NCBI GenBank assembly: GCA_944389115.1
Contig: CALXLE010000090.1
Location: 1 to 53,595, forward strand
Source: an uncultured Spirochaetaceae bacterium
Lineage (GTDB): Bacteria; Spirochaetota; Spirochaetia; Sphaerochaetales; Sphaerochaetaceae
DNA length: 53,595 bases
Direction: 5' to 3'
Part shown: piece by piece, positions 1 to 8,700 of the stretch
Layout: every line of letters begins with the position of its first letter
How positions within the stretch are numbered: the first letter of the stretch is position 1
Notes under the pieces: generated by a model
The model's input: only the letters and a program-made list of their open reading frames with translations
Databases searched by the model: none
What the model was told of the DNA's origin: nothing
Position numbers and translations under genes: made by a program

Positions 1-2
1 GA

Positions 3-215
3 TATGTGGATTTCACTTCAGATGGATGCAGAGGAAAGAAGATAGCAAGGTATCTGGCAGGTGCTGTATCGGCAATGGCTGTGACGGTCATACTCATAAT
101 GCTTCCGGTTCCACATTACAGCAGACAGGTCCTTGCATTCGCAGGACTTGGGCTCTGGGTAACGTTAGGATACCCTGCGGCTGCAGTGAAGCTTGGACTG
201 ATTGGAAGAGCCTAG
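3..215 (+). CDS. C-terminal fragment of a membrane protein, possibly PAP2-type phosphatase
   Basis: The frame is open from the left edge, so only the last ~70 residues are visible. They contain a basic stretch followed by two hydrophobic segments, one of valine, isoleucine and leucine and one containing LAFAGLGLWVTLGYP. The pattern of a last helix with a Trp and a Pro near the C terminus recalls the end of PAP2-family membrane phosphatases, but the catalytic motifs would lie upstream and cannot be seen. The TAG stop overlaps the stop of the convergent exonuclease gene within one CTAG. Membrane location is fairly safe; the family is a guess. Confidence 0.4.
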   Translation, partial: YVDFTSDGCRGKKIARYLAGAVSAMAVTVILIMLPVPHYSRQVLAFAGLGLWVTLGYPAAAVKLGLIGRA

Positions 216-787
216 ATTCTCTTCGGATAGCGCCCGCTCTTCTCTTTATATACTCTGCGGAAGAAGCGCTTCGCCTCCTCATCATCGAAGAGGCTGTTTC
301 CGCATAGCCTGGCAAAAAGACGCCCGCATGTATCGCTATCGGCAAGCGCATTGTGGGCATCATACTCCCATCCCAGAGATTCGGCCAGGGCTGTGAGGCT
401 GTATGAGCGCCGGCCCTTCCAGAGCTTTCTAGAAAGGGAGAGCGTACAGAAATAATCATTATGCGGCGTATCGATTCCCCATGCTGCGGCAGAGGACCTG
501 AGGACATTGATATCAAAAGGTGCATTATGGGCAACAAGCGGGGATAAGCCTATGAATGAGGCAATCTCATCCCATATATCCGCTATCGTCGGCGCCTTCA
601 TGATATCAGCAGGATCGAGATGATGGACTGCCGTGCAATGTGGATCGAATGCAAGGCGCGGCGGCCTGATAAGAGAATAAAAGCTATCAAGCGTAATGCC
701 TTCTGCATCCTTTCTGACAAGACCGATTGCACAGGCAGAATCCGGAGACCCTGATGCTGTCTCGAAATCTATCGCAACATATTCCAT
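212..787 (-). CDS. DEDDh 3'-5' exonuclease, DNA polymerase III epsilon-like
   Basis: A 191-residue protein with the three exonuclease motifs of the DnaQ/RNase T superfamily: AIDFETA near residue 7 (Exo I, two metal-binding acids), HNAPFD near residue 88 (Exo II), and HNALADSD near residue 146 (Exo III, with the catalytic His and last Asp). It should be a metal-dependent 3'-5' exonuclease on DNA or RNA ends. No polymerase, BRCT or UvrC-like domain is attached, so a repair or RNA-trimming role is as likely as proofreading. A TATATT lies ten bases upstream of the ATG and there is no Shine-Dalgarno. Confidence 0.85.
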   Translation of the reverse strand: MEYVAIDFETASGSPDSACAIGLVRKDAEGITLDSFYSLIRPPRLAFDPHCTAVHHLDPADIMKAPTIADIWDEIASFIGLSPLVAHNAPFDINVLRSSAAAWGIDTPHNDYFCTLSLSRKLWKGRRSYSLTALAESLGWEYDAHNALADSDTCGRLFARLCGNSLFDDEEAKRFFRRVYKEKSGRYPKRI

Positions 788-797
788 ACAGCAGAGG

Positions 798-803
798 AAT
801 ATA
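798..803 (-). promoter_or_regulatory. -10-like element TATATT of the exonuclease gene
   Basis: TATATT lies ten bases before the ATG at 787. The 5' leader would be only about 3-4 bases, and there is no purine-rich ribosome binding site in the gap. Confidence 0.45.
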
Positions 804-832
804 GCAGAGAAAGACGGGTGAAACCAGTATCC

Positions 833-2008
833 TCATTGAGATATGGGATCTGGAACCTCAGCGAAGAACACCGTTCCCCTGATGTTTATCCCGTAAGGAG
901 CTGCCGAAGCAGGGATTAGCGCGCACTCGCCCTTCTCAAGCCTCAGACCTTCGCCTTTATAGGAGAATCTCGCTGTGCCCTCTGTAACAAGGGCAAGAGA
1001 CAGCCTTCCACCCTTCACCTCATAACTTCCACTCGATGCACGTCTGAGCACGAAGTTCTCGGAAGGGGTATCATATGACACTCTTCCCGATCCTGTGCGC
1101 TCTATCTGAGCCTTCGCAGCGGAGGATGCATCGAACGACATGATGCGCTCAAGCTCCTCAAGATCGATCCTCTTTCTTGTAAGACCGCCCCTGAGAACAT
1201 TATCAGAGGCATCCATCAGCTCGACGCCATTGCCAAGCACATAGGCATGAAGCGTATCAGGCTTAAGATACAATGCCTCCCCTACCTGCAGATTCACGAT
1301 ATTCATCATATAGGGGAAGATTGCCCCGATATCCCCGGGATACTCCTTCAGGCACTTGAGGGCGATGCCCTTGCGTGTAAGGAAAAGACCGGACCAGCTA
1401 TCATCGGAGCTGTTCTCCAGCGCCTCTGAGAACTCTTTCAGGATACCATCCCTTACGCTGCTATCGAGTGAGTACAGACCAAGGAAGAGCGACTTTATGT
1501 CCGTGGATATATCCTTCAGTATCCCAGCATAGGAAACAGGAATAATCGCAGCGAAGTCAGCCTTCGTTATCTCAATATCCCTGAAGCCGCACATGGCCGT
1601 GATCGGAGAGAGCGCTGCGATAACCTCGGCCTTCTGGTTGGCATCCTGGTAATTGACCGCCTCGCCGCGCTTCCTCTTCTCCTCTTCACGTCTCCAGCCA
1701 TCCTCCGCCTGGATTTTGTCTGGATGGCACTGGAGAGAAAGCGGACTGGCAATCGCAAGAACCTTGAAAAGAAGAGGCAGCTGCCCATGGAATCTCCCGT
1801 AATCCCGCTCTCCAAGGATTGATGCATCCGATGCTATGAGCTCTGAAAGCCTCGTGCCATCCTCTGTATATGACTCACCCGATGGATGTGTCCCGAACCA
1901 GAGCTCGGCCTGCGGCTCTCCTGTATATCCTCCGACAAGGGATGGAATGAAATCATCATTCCCCCATGCATAGTCCTTTACTGTTCCTTTGATCTTCCTG
2001 ATGTCCAT
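833..2008 (-). CDS. manA: Mannose-6-phosphate isomerase, class I
   Basis: A 391-residue cupin-fold isomerase that interconverts mannose-6-phosphate and fructose-6-phosphate in the cytoplasm, using Zn. The N terminus (VKDYAWGNDDFIP), the metal-binding QCHPDK near residue 98, the KAEVIAAL segment and the DTLHAYVLGNGVELM block near residue 252 are those of type I enzymes. Length is normal. The start lies 12 bases beyond the stop of the upstream MATE gene on the same strand, and a TACAAT lies exactly six bases before the ATG with no Shine-Dalgarno. It therefore probably has its own promoter and a leaderless mRNA. Confidence 0.93.
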   Translation of the reverse strand: MDIRKIKGTVKDYAWGNDDFIPSLVGGYTGEPQAELWFGTHPSGESYTEDGTRLSELIASDASILGERDYGRFHGQLPLLFKVLAIASPLSLQCHPDKIQAEDGWRREEEKRKRGEAVNYQDANQKAEVIAALSPITAMCGFRDIEITKADFAAIIPVSYAGILKDISTDIKSLFLGLYSLDSSVRDGILKEFSEALENSSDDSWSGLFLTRKGIALKCLKEYPGDIGAIFPYMMNIVNLQVGEALYLKPDTLHAYVLGNGVELMDASDNVLRGGLTRKRIDLEELERIMSFDASSAAKAQIERTGSGRVSYDTPSENFVLRRASSGSYEVKGGRLSLALVTEGTARFSYKGEGLRLEKGECALIPASAAPYGINIRGTVFFAEVPDPISQ

Positions 2009-2014
2009 GCATCC

Positions 2015-2020
2015 ATTGTA
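2015..2020 (-). promoter_or_regulatory. -10-like element TACAAT of manA, six bases from the ATG
   Basis: TACAAT-GGATGC-ATG. With normal promoter geometry transcription would begin at the A of the start codon. No good -35 is visible, and the site lies between the stop of the upstream pump gene and manA. Confidence 0.5.
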
Positions 2021-3406
2021 TCACAGAGCGTCGCTGTTCTGTATCTTCCCCTGCTCTTTCTGCCTGAGCATCCTGTTGAAGGAGATGAAGAAGAATATTG
2101 CGGCAATGAATGTGATGAAATCACTCAGAGGCTGTGCGATCTCGACACCGAGGATGCCGAGCTTTGATGGAAGCATGAGAATCAGAGGTATGAAGCATAT
2201 GCCTTGCCGTGCCATAGCAAGGATTGTCGCAGGAAGCGCCTGTCCCGTGCTCTGCAGTCCCATATTCGTAGTCGTAACGAGTCCTGTAAGCGGCAGCAGT
2301 ATAGCCTGAAGGCGCAGCGCTGTTACCCCGATTTCCATAACATCGGGATCATCTGCCCTGAAGGCACCTATGATCGGATGGGCAAAGACTATGCAGATAG
2401 CCGCAGCGGCTGTCATTATCACGGTGCCGGTGATGGCTGTGAACCGGACTGCCTCACGCACTCTGCCATAGCGCTCCGCGCCATAGTTGAATGATGCCAC
2501 AGGCTGGAATCCCTGCCCGAATCCGAGCATTGCGCTGAATGCGAACATCGAAACCTTCCCTGCTATGCTCATGGCAGCTACAGCGGCATCGCCGAAAGCA
2601 GCAGCAGCGACATTGAGGGCGATTGATGCGATGCTGGCAAGTCCCTGCCTCATAAGCGTAGGAAGTCCTATCTTCACGATCTGGATATAGGTTTTTACGC
2701 TTCCAGAGATCTTCTTCAATGATATCCTCACACTGCTCTTTCCCCGCAGGAAGAACGAAAGAAGGATGCAGAACGATACAAGCTGGGATAAAGCCGTGGC
2801 CATCGCAGCGCCTGCTGTACCGAATCCGAATGCGAATATGAATATCGGGTCGAGAACGATATTCAGAAGCCCTCCTGTCGTTATTCCAATCATGCCAAGC
2901 ATAGCCTTTCCCTCAGCTCTGAGGTAGTTGTTCATAACGAATGAAAGGCACATTACAGGGCATCCAATGAAGATATACTGAGCATATGCCTCAGCGTATG
3001 GCAGTATTGTCTCAGTAGCTCCGAGCAGTCTCATAAGCGCGGGGCGGAAAGTTATTCCGATGAACGATAGAATCAGAGAAAGAAGGAAAGCGAAAAAGAA
3101 GCCTGAGGAGGCTGTGACCGTCGCTTCCTCATCTCTTTTAGCCCCAAGCTGGCGCGACAGTATGTTTCCCGCTCCCATTCCTATCGTGAATCCTATCGCC
3201 TGGATTATGGCCATGATCGAGAATACTATGCCTACGGCCCCTGCGGCGCTCGTTCCAAGCTTCGCGACGAAATAGGTGTCAGCGGTATTGTATATCGCTG
3301 AGACAAGCATGCTTATAATCGTCGGGACAGCAAGGCGGGTTATAAGGCGCGGCACAGGGGTTTCTGTCATCTTCCTGTAGTGTTCCATACGCTGTTTATC
3401 GTCCAT
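2021..3406 (-). CDS. MATE-family multidrug efflux pump 1
   Basis: An inner-membrane antiporter of about 461 residues with the internally repeated twelve-helix MATE fold, expected to export drugs or metabolites using an Na+ or H+ gradient. The start is taken at ATG 3406 because a perfect AGGAGG lies five bases upstream; a longer version would need a TTG at 3427. The N terminus (MTETPVPRLITRLAVPTIIS) closely resembles that of the pump at 8979, so the two look like paralogues. The substrate cannot be read from the sequence. It is followed closely by manA, which seems to have its own promoter. Confidence 0.9.
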   Translation of the reverse strand: MDDKQRMEHYRKMTETPVPRLITRLAVPTIISMLVSAIYNTADTYFVAKLGTSAAGAVGIVFSIMAIIQAIGFTIGMGAGNILSRQLGAKRDEEATVTASSGFFFAFLLSLILSFIGITFRPALMRLLGATETILPYAEAYAQYIFIGCPVMCLSFVMNNYLRAEGKAMLGMIGITTGGLLNIVLDPIFIFAFGFGTAGAAMATALSQLVSFCILLSFFLRGKSSVRISLKKISGSVKTYIQIVKIGLPTLMRQGLASIASIALNVAAAAFGDAAVAAMSIAGKVSMFAFSAMLGFGQGFQPVASFNYGAERYGRVREAVRFTAITGTVIMTAAAAICIVFAHPIIGAFRADDPDVMEIGVTALRLQAILLPLTGLVTTTNMGLQSTGQALPATILAMARQGICFIPLILMLPSKLGILGVEIAQPLSDFITFIAAIFFFISFNRMLRQKEQGKIQNSDAL

Positions 3407-3460
3407 TTCCGCCTCCTGTGCTTGCAAAAGCAGAGCCTTTGTTATATTCTCATCGCATAT

Positions 3461-3532
3461 GCGACCGTCATATAGTGGCTATTACCTCAGCTTCCCAAGC
3501 TGAAGATGCGGGTTCGATTCCCGTCGGTCGCT
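3461..3532 (+). tRNA. tRNA-Gly, anticodon CCC
   Basis: A full cloverleaf can be drawn. The acceptor arm GCGACCG pairs with CGGTCGC; the anticodon stem TCAGC/GCTGA encloses the loop TTCCCAA, giving anticodon CCC for GGG codons. The T arm CGGGTTCGATTCCCG is standard. CCA is not encoded and must be added after transcription. A terminator hairpin follows within ten bases. Confidence 0.95.
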
Positions 3533-3538
3533 CTGCAG

Positions 3539-3563
3539 GCCCGGATTTATCCGGGCTTTGTTT
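3539..3563 (+). terminator. Intrinsic terminator after tRNA-Gly
   Basis: An eight-base-pair perfect stem, GCCCGGAT with ATCCGGGC, with a two-base spacer that implies slight opening of the top of the stem. It is followed by TTTGTTT. Confidence 0.8.
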
Positions 3564-3604
3564 ATCAGTGATGATTATAATCCCTTTTCACACTATTTTC
3601 ATGC

Positions 3605-3610
3605 TAGAAT
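3605..3610 (+). promoter_or_regulatory. -10-like element TAGAAT of rfbB, six bases from the ATG
   Basis: TAGAAT-CTGTCC-ATG. No Shine-Dalgarno and no strong -35 is visible. It fits the leaderless pattern seen at other first genes in the window. Confidence 0.45.
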
Positions 3611-3616
3611 CTGTCC

Positions 3617-4576
3617 ATGGTCATAGCTGTAGCAGGAGGAGCAGGATTTGTCGGCTCCGCGTTCATAAGATATACGGCAGAGCATCACCCGGAGGACAGG
3701 ATCATATGCTTCGATGCCCTTACTTATGCTGCCGATATGGACAATCTAAGGAATGTGCTGGCTTCCAGCTCTTTTCTGTTCCTGAAAGGGGATATAACCA
3801 GAAAGAATGATGTGGAAAGGCTCTTCTCGTATCACCCTGACATCCTCATCAACTTCGCGGCGGAAAGCCATGTCGACAGATCGATAGACTCGCCTGGCCT
3901 TTTCATCCATACCAATGTCTACGGAACAGGAGTACTTCTTGATGCATGCATAGAGCACGGAATAAAGCGCTTCCACCAGATCTCAACAGATGAGGTATAT
4001 GGGGATCTGCCTCTGGACTATGAGGGAGATGGATTTACGGAGGAGTCGCCTCTCCATCCCAGCTCTCCATACAGTGCTTCGAAAGCAGGAGCAGACCTTC
4101 TGGTGCTTTCCTATATCAGGACATATGGGCTGAAGGCCTCTATATCACGGAGCTCGAACAACTTCGGACCGGGGCAGAACCGTGAGAAGCTGATACCGAA
4201 GACGATATGGAATGCCCTCCATGGAATTGAAGTCCCGATCTATGGCGATGGCCTCAACGTCCGGGACTGGATACATGCTGATGAGCATGCCAGGGCCGTG
4301 GATATGATCATCCGCAGCGGCAGATACGGAGAGATATACAACATAGGGAGCAGGAATGAGATAAGCAACATAGCACTTGTAAGGCACATTCTGGAAGTGC
4401 TTGGGAAACCCTGTTCCATGATAACCTATGTCCCTGACAGAAAGGGCCATGACAGGCGCTATGCAATCAATCCGGGGAAAATCAGCAATGAGCTGGGATT
4501 CAATGCGGAGAGGATGGACTTCGATAATACCATCCTCTCCTATGCAGCTTCATTCGGCAAGCTGACTGATGAATGA
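3617..4576 (+). CDS. rfbB: dTDP-glucose 4,6-dehydratase
   Basis: A 319-residue short-chain dehydrogenase/reductase that converts dTDP-glucose to dTDP-4-keto-6-deoxyglucose, the first committed step towards dTDP-rhamnose and related envelope sugars. Visible motifs are the NAD-binding GGAGFVGS at residue 7, the RmlB-typical NFAAESHVDRSI, STDEVYG carrying active-site Thr, Asp and Glu, YSASKAGAD with the catalytic Tyr-Lys pair, and RSSNNFGPGQ. The partners rfbA, rfbC and rfbD are not in the window. The 3' end overlaps the convergent thioesterase gene by 27 bases. The start lies six bases after a TAGAAT and lacks a Shine-Dalgarno. Confidence 0.93.
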   Translation: MVIAVAGGAGFVGSAFIRYTAEHHPEDRIICFDALTYAADMDNLRNVLASSSFLFLKGDITRKNDVERLFSYHPDILINFAAESHVDRSIDSPGLFIHTNVYGTGVLLDACIEHGIKRFHQISTDEVYGDLPLDYEGDGFTEESPLHPSSPYSASKAGADLLVLSYIRTYGLKASISRSSNNFGPGQNREKLIPKTIWNALHGIEVPIYGDGLNVRDWIHADEHARAVDMIIRSGRYGEIYNIGSRNEISNIALVRHILEVLGKPCSMITYVPDRKGHDRRYAINPGKISNELGFNAERMDFDNTILSYAASFGKLTDE

Positions 4577-4954
4577 CGGAATCTGATGGGGTCTTCTCGT
4601 AACAGATGAGATAAAGGCTATCTTTATATCAAGTTCAGCAAGAAGATCGGAACCACGCATGATGCGCTGATGGACGGTGCATGAGAAGTGCTGCATTTCT
4701 TTTACAGAGGTATGGACCTCAATGATGTCATCAAGGAAACCGGGATTCCTGAATTCAATATTAATCGAGCGCACTACCATGAAAACACCATCTTCTCCCT
4801 TCGATAACTCAGTCTGGGAGTAATCCGGAATCATCTCCCTCAGCATCTCGGTACGCGCATGCTCTGCCCAGTCCAGATACCGTGCATGGTATACGATGCC
4901 CTCTGCATCGGTATCTGAGAAATATACCCTATCTCTGAATATGAACTCTTTCAT
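4550..4954 (-). CDS. YbgC/FadM-type acyl-CoA thioesterase
   Basis: A 134-residue hot-dog-fold protein. The N-terminal block with FSDTDAEGIVYHARYLDWAE is the 4-hydroxybenzoyl-CoA thioesterase family signature; the Asp in this block is the usual catalytic residue. It probably hydrolyses short acyl-CoA or acyl-ACP thioesters in the cytoplasm. The start codon overlaps the end of topB in an ATGA, so it is translated from the topB mRNA. The gene end runs into the convergent rfbB. Substrate is unknown. Confidence 0.85.
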   Translation of the reverse strand: MKEFIFRDRVYFSDTDAEGIVYHARYLDWAEHARTEMLREMIPDYSQTELSKGEDGVFMVVRSINIEFRNPGFLDDIIEVHTSVKEMQHFSCTVHQRIMRGSDLLAELDIKIAFISSVTRRPHQIPSFISQLAE

Positions 4955-7182
4955 TTTCTCTTTGAAGACCTTTCCTTGCTTCTTTCCTGGCTGATGCGGA
5001 AGAAGTCAGCCATTGTACCGCCTCCGAAGTCAGAGGATGAGAATCTGTTCTGGCTCGGCCTCCTGTCCTCATCGGCTCTTCTGTCACGCTTGAAAGCATG
5101 CTTCGATTCCCTCACGACCACGGTCTTTGTCTCATACACAGCCTTGGGTATCTTCACCGACGACTTCTTCGTTATGACAACACGTACCTTTCCGGAAGCA
5201 TCGGTGGAGAACTTCTTCTCAGGAGATGCGCCAGTGGAGACCTTCACCTTCACTTCCTTCTCCTCGTACTGGCAGGATAGCTTCTGGCAGATATAGTGCA
5301 CGGAGCCATCGGCATCGACAGCCTTCATCATATCTGAATGGCAGTAAGGGCACTTCTTCGTATCCTTGAACTTCGGAGAGAAGACCTTATCGCTTCTCTC
5401 GACCTCCCTGACGAGATCAGAGGCCATCTTCTTTATATCCTTAATGAAAGCATCCGGGTCTTCCTTACCCTTGGCAATCTTCTCAAGGCGACCCTCCCAT
5501 ACGCCGGTAAGCTCAGGAGAACGGAGCACCTCAGGGGCAAGACGCACGACCTCCCTTCCCTTTGCCGTTGGGATGAAGTACTTCCCTTCCCTCTCCACAT
5601 ACCTGTTCTGTATGAGTTTCTCAATCATATCGGCACGGGTAGCAGGCGTTCCAAGGCCATTGCCAAGATTTGCCTTCAGCTTATCATCATCGACAAAGCG
5701 CCCAGCATGCTCCATAGCAGAGAGAAGTGTTGCATCTGTATATCTCTCAGGGGGATTGGTAACATTCTTCCTGACCTTTACGGAGTGGAGAGTGACCTCA
5801 TCGCCCTCCTTCAGCGTCATGAGTGCAAAGCTGTTCTCGCTGTCTTCAGTGATGAGCGAAGCGCTCTTTATGCCTGCGCTCTCAGCGGCGGACCTGTATC
5901 CCTTCCTCACAGGGACAGTCAGCCTAGTGCGGAAGAGCTTTCCATCCACATCGATATCGCAGACAGTGGTTTTATATAGATAATCCTCACCGATCACCTC
6001 GAGGAAGCGGAGAGCAATCAGCTGCCAGAGCTTGAGCTCATCGGATGAGAGCTTCTCTGTCTTTACAGGCTCCTCCGTCGGAATTATGGCATGGTGGTCG
6101 GATACGAGGGAATCATTGACGAAGCGGGGATTATCGCTCCTGAAGCCCGACTGGAGATACTCATCGGCCTGGCGGGAGAATATCGTCTGCGACAGCGCCT
6201 TGATGCGCTCAGGAAGCGTAGGGACAATATCCGCAGTGATATACCTTGAATCCGTCCTCGGATAAGTCACGATCTTATGAACCTCATATAGCCTCTGGAG
6301 CGTATCCAGCGTCTCCTTTGCCGAGAAGCCAAGCACGATGTTCGCATCTCTCTGAAGCTCAGTCAGGTCATATGCCTGTGGAACGGGATCGCTCTTCTCC
6401 TCCGATGCAAGTCTGACAACCTTTCCCTTCTTCTCCTTCCACTCGGGGAATTCCGCTGCAAGCGCATCATCGGTGAATCTTACCGTATTGTCCTCTGGAT
6501 AGTAGGATGCGGAGAAGATCCCGAAGTCCCCGCGGGCTGAATAGTAGTACTTACCCTCGAAGCTCTCTATCTCATCCTCCCTGGCTGTCATGAGAGCCAG
6601 AGTCGGAGTCTGAACCCTACCGGAAGAGAGCTTTGCATCGTAATAGCAGGTAAGTGCTCTGGTGACATTCATGCCGACATACCAGTCCGCAGCTGCACGG
6701 CACTCCGCAGCATGGTAGAGATTATCGTAATCGGAGGCCGGCCTGAGATTCTCAAAACCCTCCTTGATCGCCTTCTCTGTCTGGGAGGATATCCACAGAC
6801 GCTCAGCCTTGCCCTCATAACCGGAGAGCTTGAGTATCCAGCGGGCAACGAGCTCTCCTTCACGGCCTGCATCTGTAGCGATGACAACCGATGAGATATC
6901 ATCACGGGAAAGAAGGGAGGAGATCACATCAAACTGCTCTTTCGACTCATCTATGACTACCTGGTCAAGATGCTCAGGGAGCATTGGAAGCGTCTTCAGA
7001 GACCAGCGCTTATAGCTTTCCGAATAATGCTGAGGCTCAGCAAGCTCTACAAGATGGCCCAGCGCCCATGTCACGATATAGTCAGGACCCTCCGTATAGC
7101 CCTTCTCCTTCTGGAAGCATCCGAGGTTCCTTGCTATCTCACGTCCGACAGACGGCTTTTCCGCTATTACGAGTTTCTTCAT
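4951..7182 (-). CDS. topB: DNA topoisomerase III
   Basis: A 743-residue type IA topoisomerase that passes single DNA strands through a transient break, mainly to resolve replication and recombination intermediates. The order is TOPRIM domain (VIAEKPSVGREIA at the N terminus, acidic ATDAGREGELVAR near residue 103), the active-site region VTYPRTDSRYIT with the nucleophilic Tyr near residue 310, then a four-Cys zinc ribbon (CPYC and CQKLSC) near residue 617. A basic tail rich in Lys, Arg and Ser follows. Start ATG 7182 lies seven bases after a TATCAT with no Shine-Dalgarno. It shares a 47-base divergent region with the pump at 7230. Confidence 0.95.
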   Translation of the reverse strand: MKKLVIAEKPSVGREIARNLGCFQKEKGYTEGPDYIVTWALGHLVELAEPQHYSESYKRWSLKTLPMLPEHLDQVVIDESKEQFDVISSLLSRDDISSVVIATDAGREGELVARWILKLSGYEGKAERLWISSQTEKAIKEGFENLRPASDYDNLYHAAECRAAADWYVGMNVTRALTCYYDAKLSSGRVQTPTLALMTAREDEIESFEGKYYYSARGDFGIFSASYYPEDNTVRFTDDALAAEFPEWKEKKGKVVRLASEEKSDPVPQAYDLTELQRDANIVLGFSAKETLDTLQRLYEVHKIVTYPRTDSRYITADIVPTLPERIKALSQTIFSRQADEYLQSGFRSDNPRFVNDSLVSDHHAIIPTEEPVKTEKLSSDELKLWQLIALRFLEVIGEDYLYKTTVCDIDVDGKLFRTRLTVPVRKGYRSAAESAGIKSASLITEDSENSFALMTLKEGDEVTLHSVKVRKNVTNPPERYTDATLLSAMEHAGRFVDDDKLKANLGNGLGTPATRADMIEKLIQNRYVEREGKYFIPTAKGREVVRLAPEVLRSPELTGVWEGRLEKIAKGKEDPDAFIKDIKKMASDLVREVERSDKVFSPKFKDTKKCPYCHSDMMKAVDADGSVHYICQKLSCQYEEKEVKVKVSTGASPEKKFSTDASGKVRVVITKKSSVKIPKAVYETKTVVVRESKHAFKRDRRADEDRRPSQNRFSSSDFGGGTMADFFRISQERSKERSSKRK

Positions 7183-7189
7183 GAGCGCG

Positions 7190-7222
7190 ATGATAGCAGA
7201 AATAAGGTATCTCTGCTATATT
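7190..7222. promoter_or_regulatory. Back-to-back -10-like elements of topB and MATE pump 2
   Basis: On the minus strand TATCAT (7195-7190) precedes the topB ATG by seven bases. On the plus strand TATATT (7217-7222) precedes the pump ATG by seven bases. Both are preceded by GC, giving a roughly symmetric pair. The whole interval between the two start codons is 47 bases, so each -35 region would overlap the other promoter. Confidence 0.5.
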
Positions 7223-7229
7223 TCCTGCC

Positions 7230-8552
7230 ATGGCTGCAAAGGATCTTACAAGGGGCGGCATAACCGGCCCGATGCTCTCTTTCGCTTTACCTTTGATTCT
7301 TGGCAATATGCTGCAGACGCTCTACAATGCCGCGGATTCAATCATCGTCGGTCGCTTTGTCGGTCCTGATGCGCTTGCTGCAGTTGGATCTGCATATTCG
7401 CTAATGACATTCCTGACATCGCTGATGATCGGCCTTTCGATGGGAGCAGGCGTATCCTTCTCCTACTTCTACGGATCCGGAGACAGGAAGAGCCTGAGAT
7501 CCTCTCTCGGGATATCATTTCTGATGATCGGCATCGTCACAGCCCTGATAACACTTCTGTCCTATCTCCTTCTGGACAGAATACTCATAGTTCTCTCCGT
7601 ACCGGAAGGCATAGTTCCAATGATGAGGGAATACCTCCTTGTCATATTCGCAGGACTTCCTGCGCTCTTCCTCTTCAACTTCTATGCATCAGCAGAGCGT
7701 GCTGTTGGGAACAGCCGCATAGCGCTCCTCTTCATGGCGGTATCCGCGCTTATGAATATCGCGCTGGATCTCTTTTTTGTCATATCGCTGGACTGGGGTG
7801 TATGGGGAGCTGCTGTTGCCACCGTGATAGCTCAATATGCGGCGGGGATAGGGATAATGCTCTATACGGTAATTTCGGCAAAGCTCCTGACCTTCTCAGT
7901 CAAGGATATGAAACCGGAGAAGAAGCTCCTGATGGAGATATCATCGCTATCGGTGCTGACATCGCTGCAGCAGTCGATAATGAATCTCGGAATACTCATG
8001 GTCCAGGGACTGGTGAATTCCTTCGGAGCTGGTGTAATGGCGGCATTCGCGGCAGGAGTCAAGATCGACAGTCTTGCTTATATGCCGCTTCAGGAATTCG
8101 GGAATGCATTCTCGACATTCGTCAGCCAGAATATGGGAGCGGGCAGGATGGACAGAGTCAAGAAAGGAATGGCCAGAGCCTTCATGATAGCCGCTATCTT
8201 CGGCCTCCTTGTCTCTATGATTGTATTCATTATCCCCGATCTTCTCATGACTATATTCGTCGATCCATCCGAGAAAGACATCATCGCTATCGGCAGAAGC
8301 TATCTCAGGATCGAGGGATCATTCTATGCCCTAATTGGCTTTCTCTTCCTCTTCTATGGGATATTCCGTGCTATGAAGCATCCAGCCGTATCACTCATCC
8401 TAACGGTAATAAGCCTCGGGCTGCGTGTTGTTCTCGCCTATGCGATGGCTGGTCCGATCGGAGAGACAGGAATATGGATGAGCATTCCTATTGGATGGGC
8501 GATTGCGGACACAGCGGGAATACTCATCTTCAGGATGATGCAGAGAAAATAG
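7230..8552 (+). CDS. MATE-family multidrug efflux pump 2
   Basis: A 440-residue polytopic inner-membrane protein. The start (LTRGGITGPMLSFALPLIL, then LYNAADSIIVGRFVG and VGSAYSLMTFL) is characteristic of the MATE subgroup common in anaerobes, and the sequence repeats this pattern in the second half, as the family does. It should export cationic or amphipathic compounds by ion antiport. It is divergent from topB with no Shine-Dalgarno. A short CGTTT/AAACG hairpin after the stop is too weak to call a terminator. It is more like the pumps at 13415 and 46681 than the two MTETPV-type pumps. Confidence 0.9.
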   Translation: MAAKDLTRGGITGPMLSFALPLILGNMLQTLYNAADSIIVGRFVGPDALAAVGSAYSLMTFLTSLMIGLSMGAGVSFSYFYGSGDRKSLRSSLGISFLMIGIVTALITLLSYLLLDRILIVLSVPEGIVPMMREYLLVIFAGLPALFLFNFYASAERAVGNSRIALLFMAVSALMNIALDLFFVISLDWGVWGAAVATVIAQYAAGIGIMLYTVISAKLLTFSVKDMKPEKKLLMEISSLSVLTSLQQSIMNLGILMVQGLVNSFGAGVMAAFAAGVKIDSLAYMPLQEFGNAFSTFVSQNMGAGRMDRVKKGMARAFMIAAIFGLLVSMIVFIIPDLLMTIFVDPSEKDIIAIGRSYLRIEGSFYALIGFLFLFYGIFRAMKHPAVSLILTVISLGLRVVLAYAMAGPIGETGIWMSIPIGWAIADTAGILIFRMMQRK

Positions 8553-8625
8553 CCTAGTTGTCTTATGCTAACCGTTTTTTAAACGAAAATCCCCCGGAAA
8601 GTACATCAAAAGAACACTATCTCGG

Positions 8626-8654
8626 TTGACGCCGGACAGCCTTCGGAGTAGATT
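8626..8654 (+). promoter_or_regulatory. Promoter of the ferredoxin gene
   Basis: TTGACG (8626-8631), a 17-base spacer and TAGATT (8649-8654). The leader is about 40 bases and contains the AGGAG used by the ferredoxin. Confidence 0.7.
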
Positions 8655-8700
8655 CTAAGCAGATGACAAATGCTGCTTCAGCGGCAGAAGGAGTTAAATT

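Noticed and set aside
5366-5983. Long plus-strand frames opposite topB
   Set aside because: They are antisense to a clearly conserved topoisomerase and have no recognisable motif.
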